DNA of 23,220 nt from Planctomycetaceae bacterium. GTDB taxonomy: Bacteria; Planctomycetota; Phycisphaerae; SM23-33. Positions 13,153 through 20,435 of the stretch are shown in pieces. Position 1 is the first letter of the stretch. Each line of letters opens with the position of its first letter. Position numbers and translations under genes: made by a program. A model generated the notes under the pieces. It did not search any database. It was given only the letters and a program-made list of their open reading frames with translations, and was not told the DNA's origin. The stretch covers positions 1-23,220 of the forward strand of contig JAJFVE010000082.1 of assembly GCA_021371965.1 (NCBI GenBank), read 5' to 3'.

Positions 13153-15051
13153 ATGCCCGAGTACGAACCGGTCAACGCGACGTACGGGCAGATCAACGAC
13201 GACGTGCTCGCTGCGCTGAAAAGGCCGCGGGCTCCGTACTTCGCGTTCCTGGCGCTGCTGGCCACCGGTATCGGCGTCTTCTTCGTCACCTGGCAATACC
13301 AGATCCAGGTCGGCATGGGCGTTGCCGGCATCAGCCACCCCGTCGGATGGGGTTGCTACATCGGCAACTTCGTGTTCTGGATCGGAATCGCCCACAGCGG
13401 GACGTTCATCTCGGCGATCCTGCACCTGGTGCGATCGAAATGGCGCGACGCCGTCAGCCGCTCCAGCGAAGCCATGACCATCTTCGCCGTCATGACGGCC
13501 GGACTGTTCCCGATGATTCACCTGGGGCGATTCTGGGCGTTCTACTACATCCTGCCCTACCCCTCGCAGCGACAGATCTGGCCGGACTTCCTCAGCCCGC
13601 TGGTGCTCGACGTCTGCGCCGTCAGCACGTATTTCACCGTCAGCCTCATCTTCTTCTACGTGGGGCTCATCCCCGACCTGGCCTCGGCACGCGACCGCTC
13701 GCTGGCCCAGCGCGGACCCGCCCACTGGCGGACCCGCCTGTATCGCCTGCTGGCGTCGGGCTGGTGCGGGGCCGCCAGCCAGTGGAATCACTACGGCAGA
13801 GGGTACCTGTACTTCGCCGCCCTGGCCACGCCGCTGGTGATCTCGGTGCACTCGGTGGTGTCGTGGGATTTCGCCATGGGCATTCTGCCCGGCTGGCACG
13901 AGACGATCTTCCCGCCGTACTTCGTCGCCGGGGCCATTCACTCGGGCCTGGCGATGGTCCTGACGCTGATGATCCCCACCTGGCGGGTGCTCAAGCTCGA
14001 TCGGATCGTAAAGGTGGATCATTTCGAGGCCGTCGCCAAGACGATGCTCGTCACCGGGGCGATCGTCGGCTACGCCTACGTCATCGAACCGTTCATCGCC
14101 TGGTACAGCGGGGACCTTTTCGAGCAGCAGTGGGCGTGGTGGCAGGCGACGGGCTCGCGCTGGCCGATCTACTTCGGGATGATGGTGCTGGACTTTCTGG
14201 TGCCGCTGACGTTCGTGTTCCGCAAGGCGCGGCGGAACCTGACGTGGCTGTTCATCGCCTCGCTGCTGGTGAACCTGGGCATGTGGCTCGAGCGCTATGA
14301 GATCGTCACCGCCGCCACGGCGCACGATTTTCTGCCGCACAACTGGGGCTGGTACGCGATGACCTGGGTCGAGATCGTCATCACGGTTGGCGCCTTTACG
14401 TGGTTCCTGTTCTTCTACGTCAGCTTTACGCGGCTGCTGCCGGTGCTGCCGATCGCCGAACTCAAGGAAGGCGTCGGGCATTATGTCAAGCAGGCCCCCC
14501 GCGTGCCGCTGCCACGGGACCCCGGCGGGCGGGTCGCCGACAGCAAGGAAGGCGTCATGGCCGTCTTCTCGCGCCCGGACAAACTCCTCGAGGCCTTGCG
14601 GCACGTGCGGCAGAACTCCTCGCTCAAGGCGCTGGAGGTCTTCTCGCCGCTGAAGCTGGGCGAGCTGTCGCAGGCGATGGGGCTGCCCCACGGGCCGGTG
14701 CGGTTCTGGACGCTCACCGGGGCGATCCTGGGCGCTACGGGCGGCTTCGCCCTGGCGATGGGCTCGGCGGCTGTCAATCATCTCGTCGCCGGCGGCAAAC
14801 CGCCGGTGATGTCGATCATTCCCTACTGCGTCGTCGCCTTCGAGGGCACGATCCTGCTGGGGTCGATCTTCAACCTGATCGGCATCATGGTCCACGCGCG
14901 CCTCCGGCCGGCGCGGCCTTTGCCACACGCGTACGACCGGCGGTTCAGCCGAGACAAGTTCGGCCTCTTCATCGCCTGTTCGAGCGACCAGATCGAGCAG
15001 GCGCGCAGCGACCTGGCGGCCACGAACCCGGAGGAACTGCATGTCCTCTAG
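13153..15051 (+). CDS. actC: ActC-ActD fusion (NrfD-like quinol-oxidising subunit plus DUF3341)
   Basis: A 632-residue membrane protein joining two alternative complex III subunits. Residues ~1-440 are an ActC/NrfD-type polytopic protein with about ten transmembrane helices. Signatures are WGCYIGNFVFWIGIAHSGTF, SRSSEAMTIFAVMTAGLFPM, IHLGRFWAFYYILPYPSQRQ and the late helix ending NLGMWLERYEIV. ActC carries the quinol site at the periplasmic side. After a Pro/Gly linker (~440-465), residues ~466-632 match ActD (DUF3341). That part has VMAVFSRPDKLLEALRHVR and LKALEVFSPLKLGELSQAMG, two transmembrane helices, then YDRRFSRDKFGLFI and the C-terminal EELHVL. In typical ACIII clusters actC and actD are separate genes. 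The continuous frame and intact motifs on both sides argue against a frameshift artefact. It starts one base after actB and overlaps actF by 11 bases. Confidence 0.9.
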   Translation: MPEYEPVNATYGQINDDVLAALKRPRAPYFAFLALLATGIGVFFVTWQYQIQVGMGVAGISHPVGWGCYIGNFVFWIGIAHSGTFISAILHLVRSKWRDAVSRSSEAMTIFAVMTAGLFPMIHLGRFWAFYYILPYPSQRQIWPDFLSPLVLDVCAVSTYFTVSLIFFYVGLIPDLASARDRSLAQRGPAHWRTRLYRLLASGWCGAASQWNHYGRGYLYFAALATPLVISVHSVVSWDFAMGILPGWHETIFPPYFVAGAIHSGLAMVLTLMIPTWRVLKLDRIVKVDHFEAVAKTMLVTGAIVGYAYVIEPFIAWYSGDLFEQQWAWWQATGSRWPIYFGMMVLDFLVPLTFVFRKARRNLTWLFIASLLVNLGMWLERYEIVTAATAHDFLPHNWGWYAMTWVEIVITVGAFTWFLFFYVSFTRLLPVLPIAELKEGVGHYVKQAPRVPLPRDPGGRVADSKEGVMAVFSRPDKLLEALRHVRQNSSLKALEVFSPLKLGELSQAMGLPHGPVRFWTLTGAILGATGGFALAMGSAAVNHLVAGGKPPVMSIIPYCVVAFEGTILLGSIFNLIGIMVHARLRPARPLPHAYDRRFSRDKFGLFIACSSDQIEQARSDLAATNPEELHVL

Positions 15052-16162
15052 CGAAGCGCCAAGGCGGCCCATCGAGCGTCACACGCTGCGTCAGGCAGCG
15101 TGGCTGGCGCTGTTTGCCGCCGGGACGGTCGTCTGGCTGATCAGCTTCGCCGGCGGCGCCGCCCGGGCGTGGCGCGGGCTGCTCATCAGCTTCATCTTCT
15201 TCACGCCGATGGCGGCCGGGATGGTCGTCTGGTCGCCGGTGGTGTTGCTATCGCACGGGCGGTGGATCGGGCGTCTCGAGCGCGCGTGCCTGTCGGGGAT
15301 CGCCTTCGCCCTGCCCTCGCTGATCGCGCTGGGCCTGCTGTGGATCGGCAGCGGCACGTGGCTGCCCTGGGCCGGCAAGGAACTCTCGCAGGGCGTCTGG
15401 CTCAATCGCCATTTCATCTTCGCGCGCGACCTGGGGGCGCTGATCCTTCTGTGGACGCTGGCGGCGTGGTACGTCCGCCGTCGCACCGGCGGCGATGGAC
15501 GCATCGTCGGCGGATGGCTCATCGTGACGTATTGCCTCGTCATGTCGCTGCTGGGCTTCGACCTGGTGATGGCGCTGGACCCCCAGTGGTACAGCACGCT
15601 CTTTGGCGGGTTCTTCTTCATCTCAGGGATGTACATGGCCGTGACCCTCTGGACGCTGCTGGCGCTGCGGGCGCCGGGCGGCACGACCGACCGCATCCAC
15701 GATCTGGCCAAACTAATGGTCGCCTTCGCGATCCTGACGACCTACCTGGCGTACGCCCACCTGCTGGTACAGTGGTATGAGAATCTGCCGCACGAAACGC
15801 GCTTCCTCGTGCCGCGAATGAATTACGATCCCTGGCGGTACGTCAGCGCCGGCATCTTCGCCCTGCCCTACCTGGGGCCCCTGGTGCTGCTGCTGACGAT
15901 CTGGTCCAAGCGCACGCGCGGATACCTGGGGCTGATCGCCCTGCTGGTGCTGGCGGGGATGTGGATCGAACGCTGCTGGCTGGTGATCCCGACGGTGCAG
16001 TGGACGGCCGCGGCGCCCGCGCAACCGTCGCATCTGCAACTGACGATCGGCATGGCGGAACTGGGCCCGCTGGCGGCGATGGCAGCCACGTTGGCCCTTG
16101 GGATCGAGATCTTCAGCGCCTTGGTGCCGCCGCACATCGGGCAAGGGGCGGACGACTCATGA
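15041..16162 (+). CDS. actF: Alternative complex III subunit ActF (membrane subunit)
   Basis: A 373-residue integral membrane protein with about ten helices, homologous to ActC in fold and lacking cofactors. ActF signatures are LISFIFFTPMAAGMVVWSPV, LNRHFIFARDLGALILLWTL, FDLVMALDPQWYSTLFGGFF with the following helix, HDLAKLMVAFAILTTYLAYA then QWYENLPHETRFLVPR, and WIERCWLVIPT. These correspond to the conserved blocks of quinol:cytochrome c oxidoreductase F subunits. In ACIII, ActF packs against ActC and is proposed to contribute to a proton path. GGAGGA lies before the ATG at 15041, which is inside the end of actCD (11-base overlap), and its TGA overlaps the actA start as ATGA. This indicates translational coupling. 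Confidence 0.88.
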   Translation: MSSSEAPRRPIERHTLRQAAWLALFAAGTVVWLISFAGGAARAWRGLLISFIFFTPMAAGMVVWSPVVLLSHGRWIGRLERACLSGIAFALPSLIALGLLWIGSGTWLPWAGKELSQGVWLNRHFIFARDLGALILLWTLAAWYVRRRTGGDGRIVGGWLIVTYCLVMSLLGFDLVMALDPQWYSTLFGGFFFISGMYMAVTLWTLLALRAPGGTTDRIHDLAKLMVAFAILTTYLAYAHLLVQWYENLPHETRFLVPRMNYDPWRYVSAGIFALPYLGPLVLLLTIWSKRTRGYLGLIALLVLAGMWIERCWLVIPTVQWTAAAPAQPSHLQLTIGMAELGPLAAMAATLALGIEIFSALVPPHIGQGADDS

Positions 16163-16704
16163 ACGCCCTGCCGGAACAAATCCCGGATCGCAACCGCCGC
16201 CTGGCGCTGATCAGCCTGACGCTGGCGTCGGTGGTGGTCGCCTCGCTGATGTTCATCGGGCTGTACCTGGGCCTGTTCCTGCCTGCGGCCGGTCCGGAGC
16301 AGCAGATTTCATTCAGCCATCACGTGCACGCCGGCAACAAACAGATCAGTTGCTTCGTCTGCCACGGCGGCGCCCAGGACACCGCCCACGCGGACATCCC
16401 GCCGCTGGAGACGTGCATGCTCTGCCACGAACATGTGATCATAACGCACCCGCAGATCCGCTGCATACGCCAGCAGTACGCCAACAACACCGCCATGCCA
16501 TGGAAGCGCGTGACCAACCTGCCCGAGTTCGTGAAGTTCAATCACCAGGTTCATCTGCAGCGCGGCGTCGACTGCGGGCGCTGCCACGGCGACGTCAAGA
16601 GCATGGACCGCCTGTACATGCCCTGGGACTTGAAGATGGGCTTCTGCATCCAGTGCCACCGCGACAACAAGGCCACTACCGACTGCATGAACTGCCACCA
16701 TTGA
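16159..16704 (+). CDS. actA: Alternative complex III pentaheme cytochrome c subunit ActA
   Basis: A 181-residue, membrane-anchored multiheme cytochrome. One N-terminal transmembrane helix (about 14-41) is followed by a periplasmic domain with five CxxCH sites: 65-69, 86-90, 139-143, 163-167 and 176-180. Histidines between them (54, 55, 57, 129, 132) can serve as distal ligands, as in bis-His cytochrome c7-like folds. Five hemes match the known ActA subunit, which takes electrons from ActB. The chosen ATG at 16159 overlaps the actF stop (ATGA) and gives a good signal anchor, whereas the longer open frame upstream lies inside actF. actA is usually first in ACIII clusters but here follows actF. 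The last site ends one residue from the C-terminus, so the protein is compact. Confidence 0.9.
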   Translation: MNALPEQIPDRNRRLALISLTLASVVVASLMFIGLYLGLFLPAAGPEQQISFSHHVHAGNKQISCFVCHGGAQDTAHADIPPLETCMLCHEHVIITHPQIRCIRQQYANNTAMPWKRVTNLPEFVKFNHQVHLQRGVDCGRCHGDVKSMDRLYMPWDLKMGFCIQCHRDNKATTDCMNCHH

Positions 16705-16711
16705 GGAGCCC

Positions 16712-18106
16712 ATGATCGCCTTTATCCGAAAACCTTCCAGCGCCGCACTGGTGTTCCTGGTCGCCGGGGCCGCGTGGTTCGTGCTGGGCACGCTGTACGG
16801 GATGACCTCGGCCATCCACCTGGTCTGGCCGGAGGCGTTCAACAACATCCCGGCGCTGGTTTTCGGGCGCACGCGGGCGATCCACGTCAACTCGGTTCTG
16901 TTCGGCTTCGCCACCACCACGCTCATCGGCGCCGGGCTGTATTACATGCCGGCCGTGCTGCGCACGCGGTTGTGGTCCGAGCCGCTGGGACACCTCAGCG
17001 CGTTGCTGTGGAACGGCGCCCTGATCAGCGGACCGATCACCTTCTCGCTGGGTCACAGCCAAGGCCGCGAATACTGCGAACTGCTCTGGTGGGCAGACGT
17101 GGCCATCGTCGCCTCCGTCGTCATCATGGCTGCCAACCTGGCGATGACGATCGCCATCCGCCGTGAGCGGCAGTTGTACATCTCGGTGTGGTACTTCATG
17201 GGCACGTTCCTGTGGACGGCGTCGTTCTACCCGATCGGCAACGTGATGTGGCGGCCGCCCGAGGGGGCCATGCCCGGACTGATCGACTCGCTGTTCCTGT
17301 GGTTCTACGGCCACAACCTGCCTGGGCTGCTGCTGACGCCGCTGGCGACGGGGGCGGCGTTCTTCGTCATGCCGCGCGTGACCAAGACGCCGCTCTACTC
17401 GCACACGCTCTCGCTGATCGGCTTCTGGACGCTGGTGACGCTGTACTCGCACATCGGCGGCCACCACCTGCTCCAGGCGCCGATCCCGACGTGGCTTAAG
17501 GCCATCTCGGTCATCGACTCGATGGCGATGCTGATTCCCGTTTTCACGGTAATCGCCAACGTGTGGCTGACCACGCGCGGGCACGGGGGCAAGCTGCTGG
17601 CCGACCCGGCGGGGCGATGGGTCACTGCCGGCATCATCTGGTACCTGCTGGTGACGGTGCAGGGCTCGCTCCAGTCGCTGCCGATGATCCAGCGCGTGAC
17701 GCACTTCAACAACTGGACGATCGGCCATTCGCACATCGCGATTCTGGGTTTCGCAGGGTCCATCGCCATCGGCGCGATGTGGCACGTCTTGCCGTACGTC
17801 GCACGGCGGAGCCTCTGGTCGCAGCGGCTGGTGAACCTGCAGTTCCTGCTGGTGACCTTCGGCCTGACGGGGTTCCTGGTGGTGCTGACCATCGCCGGAC
17901 TCATCCAGGGGCAGGCCTGGAACAACGGCGAGACGGTCTACCGCGTGCTGCCCACGATCTCGGCGTACATGGTGCTGCGGGTGGTGTTCGGCGTGCTGAT
18001 CATCACCGGGGCGATCATCGGCCTCGTCAATCTCATCCTCACCCTGACGCGCGGGCAACGCTTCGAGCCGGCGCCCATCGAGCAGCCGCAGGAGGACCCG
18101 GCATGA
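16712..18106 (+). CDS. ccoN: cbb3-type cytochrome c oxidase catalytic subunit CcoN
   Basis: A 464-residue, 12-helix heme-copper oxidase subunit I of the C (cbb3) family, reducing O2 to water. Ligands can be placed by alignment from memory: low-spin heme b His58 (RAIHVNSVLFGF) and His341, heme b3 His339 (NNWTIGHSHIAIL), and CuB His201 (WFYGHNLPG), His251 and His252 (YSHIGGHHLL). The cross-linked active-site tyrosine of C-family oxidases, in helix VII six residues before the first paired His, is present as Tyr245. The length matches ordinary CcoN. TGAGGAG precedes the ATG seven bases after actA, and the stop overlaps the ccoO start (ATGA). Placement directly inside an ACIII operon suggests electrons are delivered from ActA/ActE rather than from a bc1 complex. 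Confidence 0.93.
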   Translation: MIAFIRKPSSAALVFLVAGAAWFVLGTLYGMTSAIHLVWPEAFNNIPALVFGRTRAIHVNSVLFGFATTTLIGAGLYYMPAVLRTRLWSEPLGHLSALLWNGALISGPITFSLGHSQGREYCELLWWADVAIVASVVIMAANLAMTIAIRRERQLYISVWYFMGTFLWTASFYPIGNVMWRPPEGAMPGLIDSLFLWFYGHNLPGLLLTPLATGAAFFVMPRVTKTPLYSHTLSLIGFWTLVTLYSHIGGHHLLQAPIPTWLKAISVIDSMAMLIPVFTVIANVWLTTRGHGGKLLADPAGRWVTAGIIWYLLVTVQGSLQSLPMIQRVTHFNNWTIGHSHIAILGFAGSIAIGAMWHVLPYVARRSLWSQRLVNLQFLLVTFGLTGFLVVLTIAGLIQGQAWNNGETVYRVLPTISAYMVLRVVFGVLIITGAIIGLVNLILTLTRGQRFEPAPIEQPQEDPA

Positions 18107-19110
18107 AAATGACCCCCGCGCTGCTGATCGTCGGCGGGCTGCTGGTCTTCTGGTCGGCCGTCTTCGTCATGGTCATCCTGCCTATCAGCACGATGAGCGA
18201 GGCGCCCTCGGACATCTGGCGGCCGTGGACTCAGGAAGAACAGGAAGGCAACGACCTGTGGGTCAACAACGGCTGCCACTACTGCCACAGCCAGTTCATC
18301 CGCGTCAACGACTGGGGGCTCGGCGCCGAGCGCATCGCCCAGGCCGGCGACTATGCCAACAAGCGCGTGGTGATCCTGGGCACCGAGCGCATAGGTCCGG
18401 ACCTCTCGCAGGCCGGCGGCGAACACAGCAACGACTGGCACATCGCGCACTTCAACAACCCGCGCTGGACGCGCCCCATCTCGCTCATGCCCTCCTGGGC
18501 GTTCCTGGGCGAGTCGGACGTGCGCAAGTTGACGGCCTTCATCCAGTCGCAAGGCGGCAAAGACGCCGACCAGCGGATGCGGCGCCAGATGACATACCGC
18601 CCGCAGGCCCAGGCGGCCTACCGCCGCGGTTTCGACGCCAACGTCGAGTGGCTGCACGCCCAGGTGCCCCCGCCGTGGCGGGCCATGCCCAATCCTTACC
18701 CAGCCTCGGAGGCGGCGCTGCTTCGCGGGCACAAGATCTTCCAGGACAACTGCCTGGGCTGCCACGGCCCCATCGGCGACGGACAAGGCCCGGCCGCGGC
18801 GCATCTCGACCCGCCCCCGCTGAACTTCACGATCCTGCGCAAGCACCTGATCGACGGGCGGTATATCGGCGGACTGTTCTACTACCAGATCATGAACGGC
18901 GTGACCGGCACGTCGATGCCGTACTTCAAGCGGGACCTGGAGAGCGAAAAAATCTGGGACGTCTCGAACTACCTGGCCGTTTACTTCGTCGGTTACACCG
19001 ACGCCAACATGGAACCGCGAGGGATCGACGCCTCGTACGAGCCGTCCGACCCCAAGGTCCCGACCACGCAAGGGAGTCAGTCATGCCCCTACTGTACACC
19101 TGGGCAGTAA
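18103..19110 (+). CDS. ccoO: cbb3 oxidase CcoO-like cytochrome c subunit with extra C-terminal cytochrome c domain
   Basis: A 335-residue diheme membrane-anchored cytochrome. An N-terminal helix (about 5-28) precedes a CcoO domain: GCHYCHSQFIRVNDWG (heme 1, Cys58/Cys61/His62), TERIGPDLSQAGGEHSNDWH and ISLMPSWAFL (axial Met129). This follows the CcoO pattern closely. After a linker (about 150-205) comes a second class I cytochrome c domain with CLGCHGPIGDGQG (Cys217/Cys220/His221) and TSMPYFKRDL (Met272), resembling one half of CcoP. Ordinary CcoO is about 200 residues with one heme, and no separate ccoP is seen in the cluster, so this fusion may replace both. The start ATGA overlaps the ccoN stop, with GGAGGA upstream. 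The last nine codons, ending CPYCTPGQ, overlap the ccoS gene by 28 bases. Confidence 0.88.
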   Translation: MKMTPALLIVGGLLVFWSAVFVMVILPISTMSEAPSDIWRPWTQEEQEGNDLWVNNGCHYCHSQFIRVNDWGLGAERIAQAGDYANKRVVILGTERIGPDLSQAGGEHSNDWHIAHFNNPRWTRPISLMPSWAFLGESDVRKLTAFIQSQGGKDADQRMRRQMTYRPQAQAAYRRGFDANVEWLHAQVPPPWRAMPNPYPASEAALLRGHKIFQDNCLGCHGPIGDGQGPAAAHLDPPPLNFTILRKHLIDGRYIGGLFYYQIMNGVTGTSMPYFKRDLESEKIWDVSNYLAVYFVGYTDANMEPRGIDASYEPSDPKVPTTQGSQSCPYCTPGQ

Positions 19111-19262
19111 TGGCCATCTTAGGGCTGGCAGCCATCGCCGCGGTCTTGGCCTGGGCCGTCAAGACCAAGCAGTTCTCCGGCCAGGACCGGGCGGCGCGGC
19201 TGGCGCTGCGCAGCCACATTCCTGACGACGAGCCGCCTCGCAAGAAGGAGGCCAAACCGTGA
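19083..19262 (+). CDS. ccoS: CcoS-like cbb3 oxidase maturation protein
   Basis: A 59-residue protein with a single N-terminal transmembrane helix (about 4-25). The motif WAVKTKQFSGQDRAARLAL matches the family pattern in which the helix is followed by a WAxxxGQFDDLD-like stretch. CcoS is required for heme and copper insertion into the cbb3 oxidase in bacteria where it has been tested. It ends in a charged tail (DDEPPRKKEAKP). GGGAG precedes the ATG, which lies within the end of ccoO (28-base overlap), and the TGA overlaps the next start (GTGA). The short acidic section usual after QFDD is altered to QFSGQD, so the match is good but not perfect. Confidence 0.72.
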   Translation: MPLLYTWAVMAILGLAAIAAVLAWAVKTKQFSGQDRAARLALRSHIPDDEPPRKKEAKP

Positions 19263-19519
19263 TTCCGCAGATGACGCGATATGCCCAGTGGCTGATCATC
19301 GCCCTGGCGGCGGGGGTGGGTCTCGTGGCCGTCACCTGCCTGACGTTCGTGATGCTCAAGCGCCCGCGCGTGATGCGCGACGGCGAAATCGACACGCAAA
19401 CCGGCTGGCGGAGCGTCGCCCGCTACATGCCGTGGGTCCTGATACTGACGTACGGGGGGATGCTCCTCTATGGGCTGATCTACGCGGTAATCCGCTTCAT
19501 CAGCCCGCCAAACTGGTGA
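19259..19519 (+). CDS. Small two-helix membrane protein of the ACIII-cbb3 operon
   Basis: An 86-residue protein with two transmembrane helices (about 8-33 and 56-80) joined by a basic-acidic loop (KRPRVMRDGEIDTQTGWRSV). The proposed start is GTG at 19259, overlapping the ccoS stop as GTGA, with GGAGG about seven bases upstream. An ATG at 19271 is an alternative. I do not recognise a family. Its position between oxidase and ActE genes makes it a candidate accessory subunit or assembly factor of the complex, comparable in place to CcoQ or to the small extra subunits reported in ACIII structures. This is inference from context only. Both ends lack a signal peptide, so both helices are probably retained in the membrane. 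Confidence 0.7.
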   Translation: MIPQMTRYAQWLIIALAAGVGLVAVTCLTFVMLKRPRVMRDGEIDTQTGWRSVARYMPWVLILTYGGMLLYGLIYAVIRFISPPNW

Positions 19520-19526
19520 GGCCGCC

Positions 19527-19805
19527 ATGGCTGAACGATACGAACAATATCTGCACGCAAAGCCTGTCTGGGGATGGGTGCTGGCGATCAGCCTGACGCT
19601 GGGCGTGGTGACATGGTGCATGATCTTCCACATGTTCATGCCCGACGTCCCGCGCGTCTGGGACTTCGGGGCTGTCCCGGACGTGCCCGCGCAGTCGGTC
19701 TACTCCTCCAGCCGCCCCAGCGACGAGCAGAACCGCCACGCCCCGCGACAGATCGAGATGCTGCCCGGGGCCCACGATATCGCCGACAAGGGAGCGCCGC
19801 CATGA
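19527..19805 (+). CDS. Small single-helix membrane protein of the ACIII-cbb3 operon
   Basis: A 92-residue protein with one transmembrane helix (about 15-37, VWGWVLAISLTLGVVTWCMI) and a hydrophilic C-terminal part facing one side (Pro/Ser-rich, PDVPRVWDFGAVPDVPAQ). I recognise no domain or cofactor motif. GTGAGG lies upstream of the ATG, and the TGA overlaps the actE start as ATGA, so it is translationally coupled to actE. It could be a bridging subunit between the ACIII and cbb3 parts or a chaperone for ActE. No functional claim is supported beyond membership in the operon. Confidence 0.68.
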   Translation: MAERYEQYLHAKPVWGWVLAISLTLGVVTWCMIFHMFMPDVPRVWDFGAVPDVPAQSVYSSSRPSDEQNRHAPRQIEMLPGAHDIADKGAPP

Positions 19806-20320
19806 AATGGCTGATCCGATCTCTGGCCGCCGCGGCATTGACCGGCGCGTTCGTCTGGGCGGTCCTGGCCTTTGGCCTGGGTCCGCGCATGCAAAATCAG
19901 CCGGCCCTGCAATCGTTCCAGGCGGTGCTGCCGCCCATGCCCGAGGCCTCGCGCCCCCAGCGGGAGCCCTTCGCGCCGGCCCCGACGACCCAGCAGGCCC
20001 GGTCCCTGCGCAACCCCCTCAAGGGCACGGCCGATGAATTGGCTCGCGGCAAGGTCTACTACGGCTACTACTGCATCTTTTGCCATGGCGGCGACGGCGG
20101 GGGAACCGGACCCGTCGGCGAGAGCTACGTCCCCACGCCCGCAGACCTTCGTCGCCCCGCCGTACAGCAGCTTGGCGACGGCGAGCTCCTTCGCCGCATG
20201 CTGACCGGCGCCGGACACGCTCCCGTGCTCGAGCGCGTCGTGCGAAGCCCGCAGCGCTGGCCGCTGGTGCTGTACGTGCGAAGCCTCGCCCCCGCAACGG
20301 TGCCGCGAACAGCGGAATGA
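19802..20320 (+). CDS. actE: Alternative complex III monoheme cytochrome c subunit ActE-like
   Basis: A 172-residue monoheme cytochrome c. One N-terminal helix (about 8-28) anchors it rather than the lipobox typical of ActE, and a Pro-rich linker (about 40-70) follows. The ActE pattern is NPLKGTADELARGKVYYGYY then CIFCHGGDGGGTGPVGESYV (Cys91, Cys94, His95), TPADLRRP, LGDGELLRRMLTGAGHAPVL and RWPLVLYVRSL. In ActE proteins I know the segment after GxG is Leu-Met-Pro, providing the axial Met. Here it is Gly-His139-Ala-Pro, so the expected Met is missing. Met133 or His139 might substitute. ActE accepts electrons from ActA and passes them to the oxidase. It ends the operon and its start overlaps the previous stop (ATGA), with GGGAG upstream. 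Confidence 0.82.
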   Translation: MKWLIRSLAAAALTGAFVWAVLAFGLGPRMQNQPALQSFQAVLPPMPEASRPQREPFAPAPTTQQARSLRNPLKGTADELARGKVYYGYYCIFCHGGDGGGTGPVGESYVPTPADLRRPAVQQLGDGELLRRMLTGAGHAPVLERVVRSPQRWPLVLYVRSLAPATVPRTAE

Positions 20321-20392
20321 ATTAATGAAATGCAACTGATCTCACGCCCGGGACAAGGAGACGCCGTGTCTGGCGAATCCCCGGTCAGTGGC

Positions 20393-20398
20393 TATAAT
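20393..20398 (+). promoter_or_regulatory. -10 element for the polyprenyl synthase gene
   Basis: TATAAT in the 115-base gap after actE, with TG two bases upstream (TGGCTATAAT), the same spacing as in the element before actB. Transcription would start near 20405, about 31 bases before the ATG. There is no clear -35 hexamer. Confidence 0.4.
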
Positions 20399-20435
20399 TG
20401 ACCGCACATAAGCACCCGTGAAAGGAGCACAGGAC

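Noticed and set aside
13129..15072. 647-codon minus-strand open frame opposite actCD
   Set aside because: The coding pattern and motifs are on the plus strand. The antisense product is rich in Arg, Asp and His with no domain.
16676..18058. 460-codon minus-strand open frame opposite ccoN
   Set aside because: CcoN metal ligands lie on the plus strand. The antisense product is Arg/His/Gln-rich low complexity.
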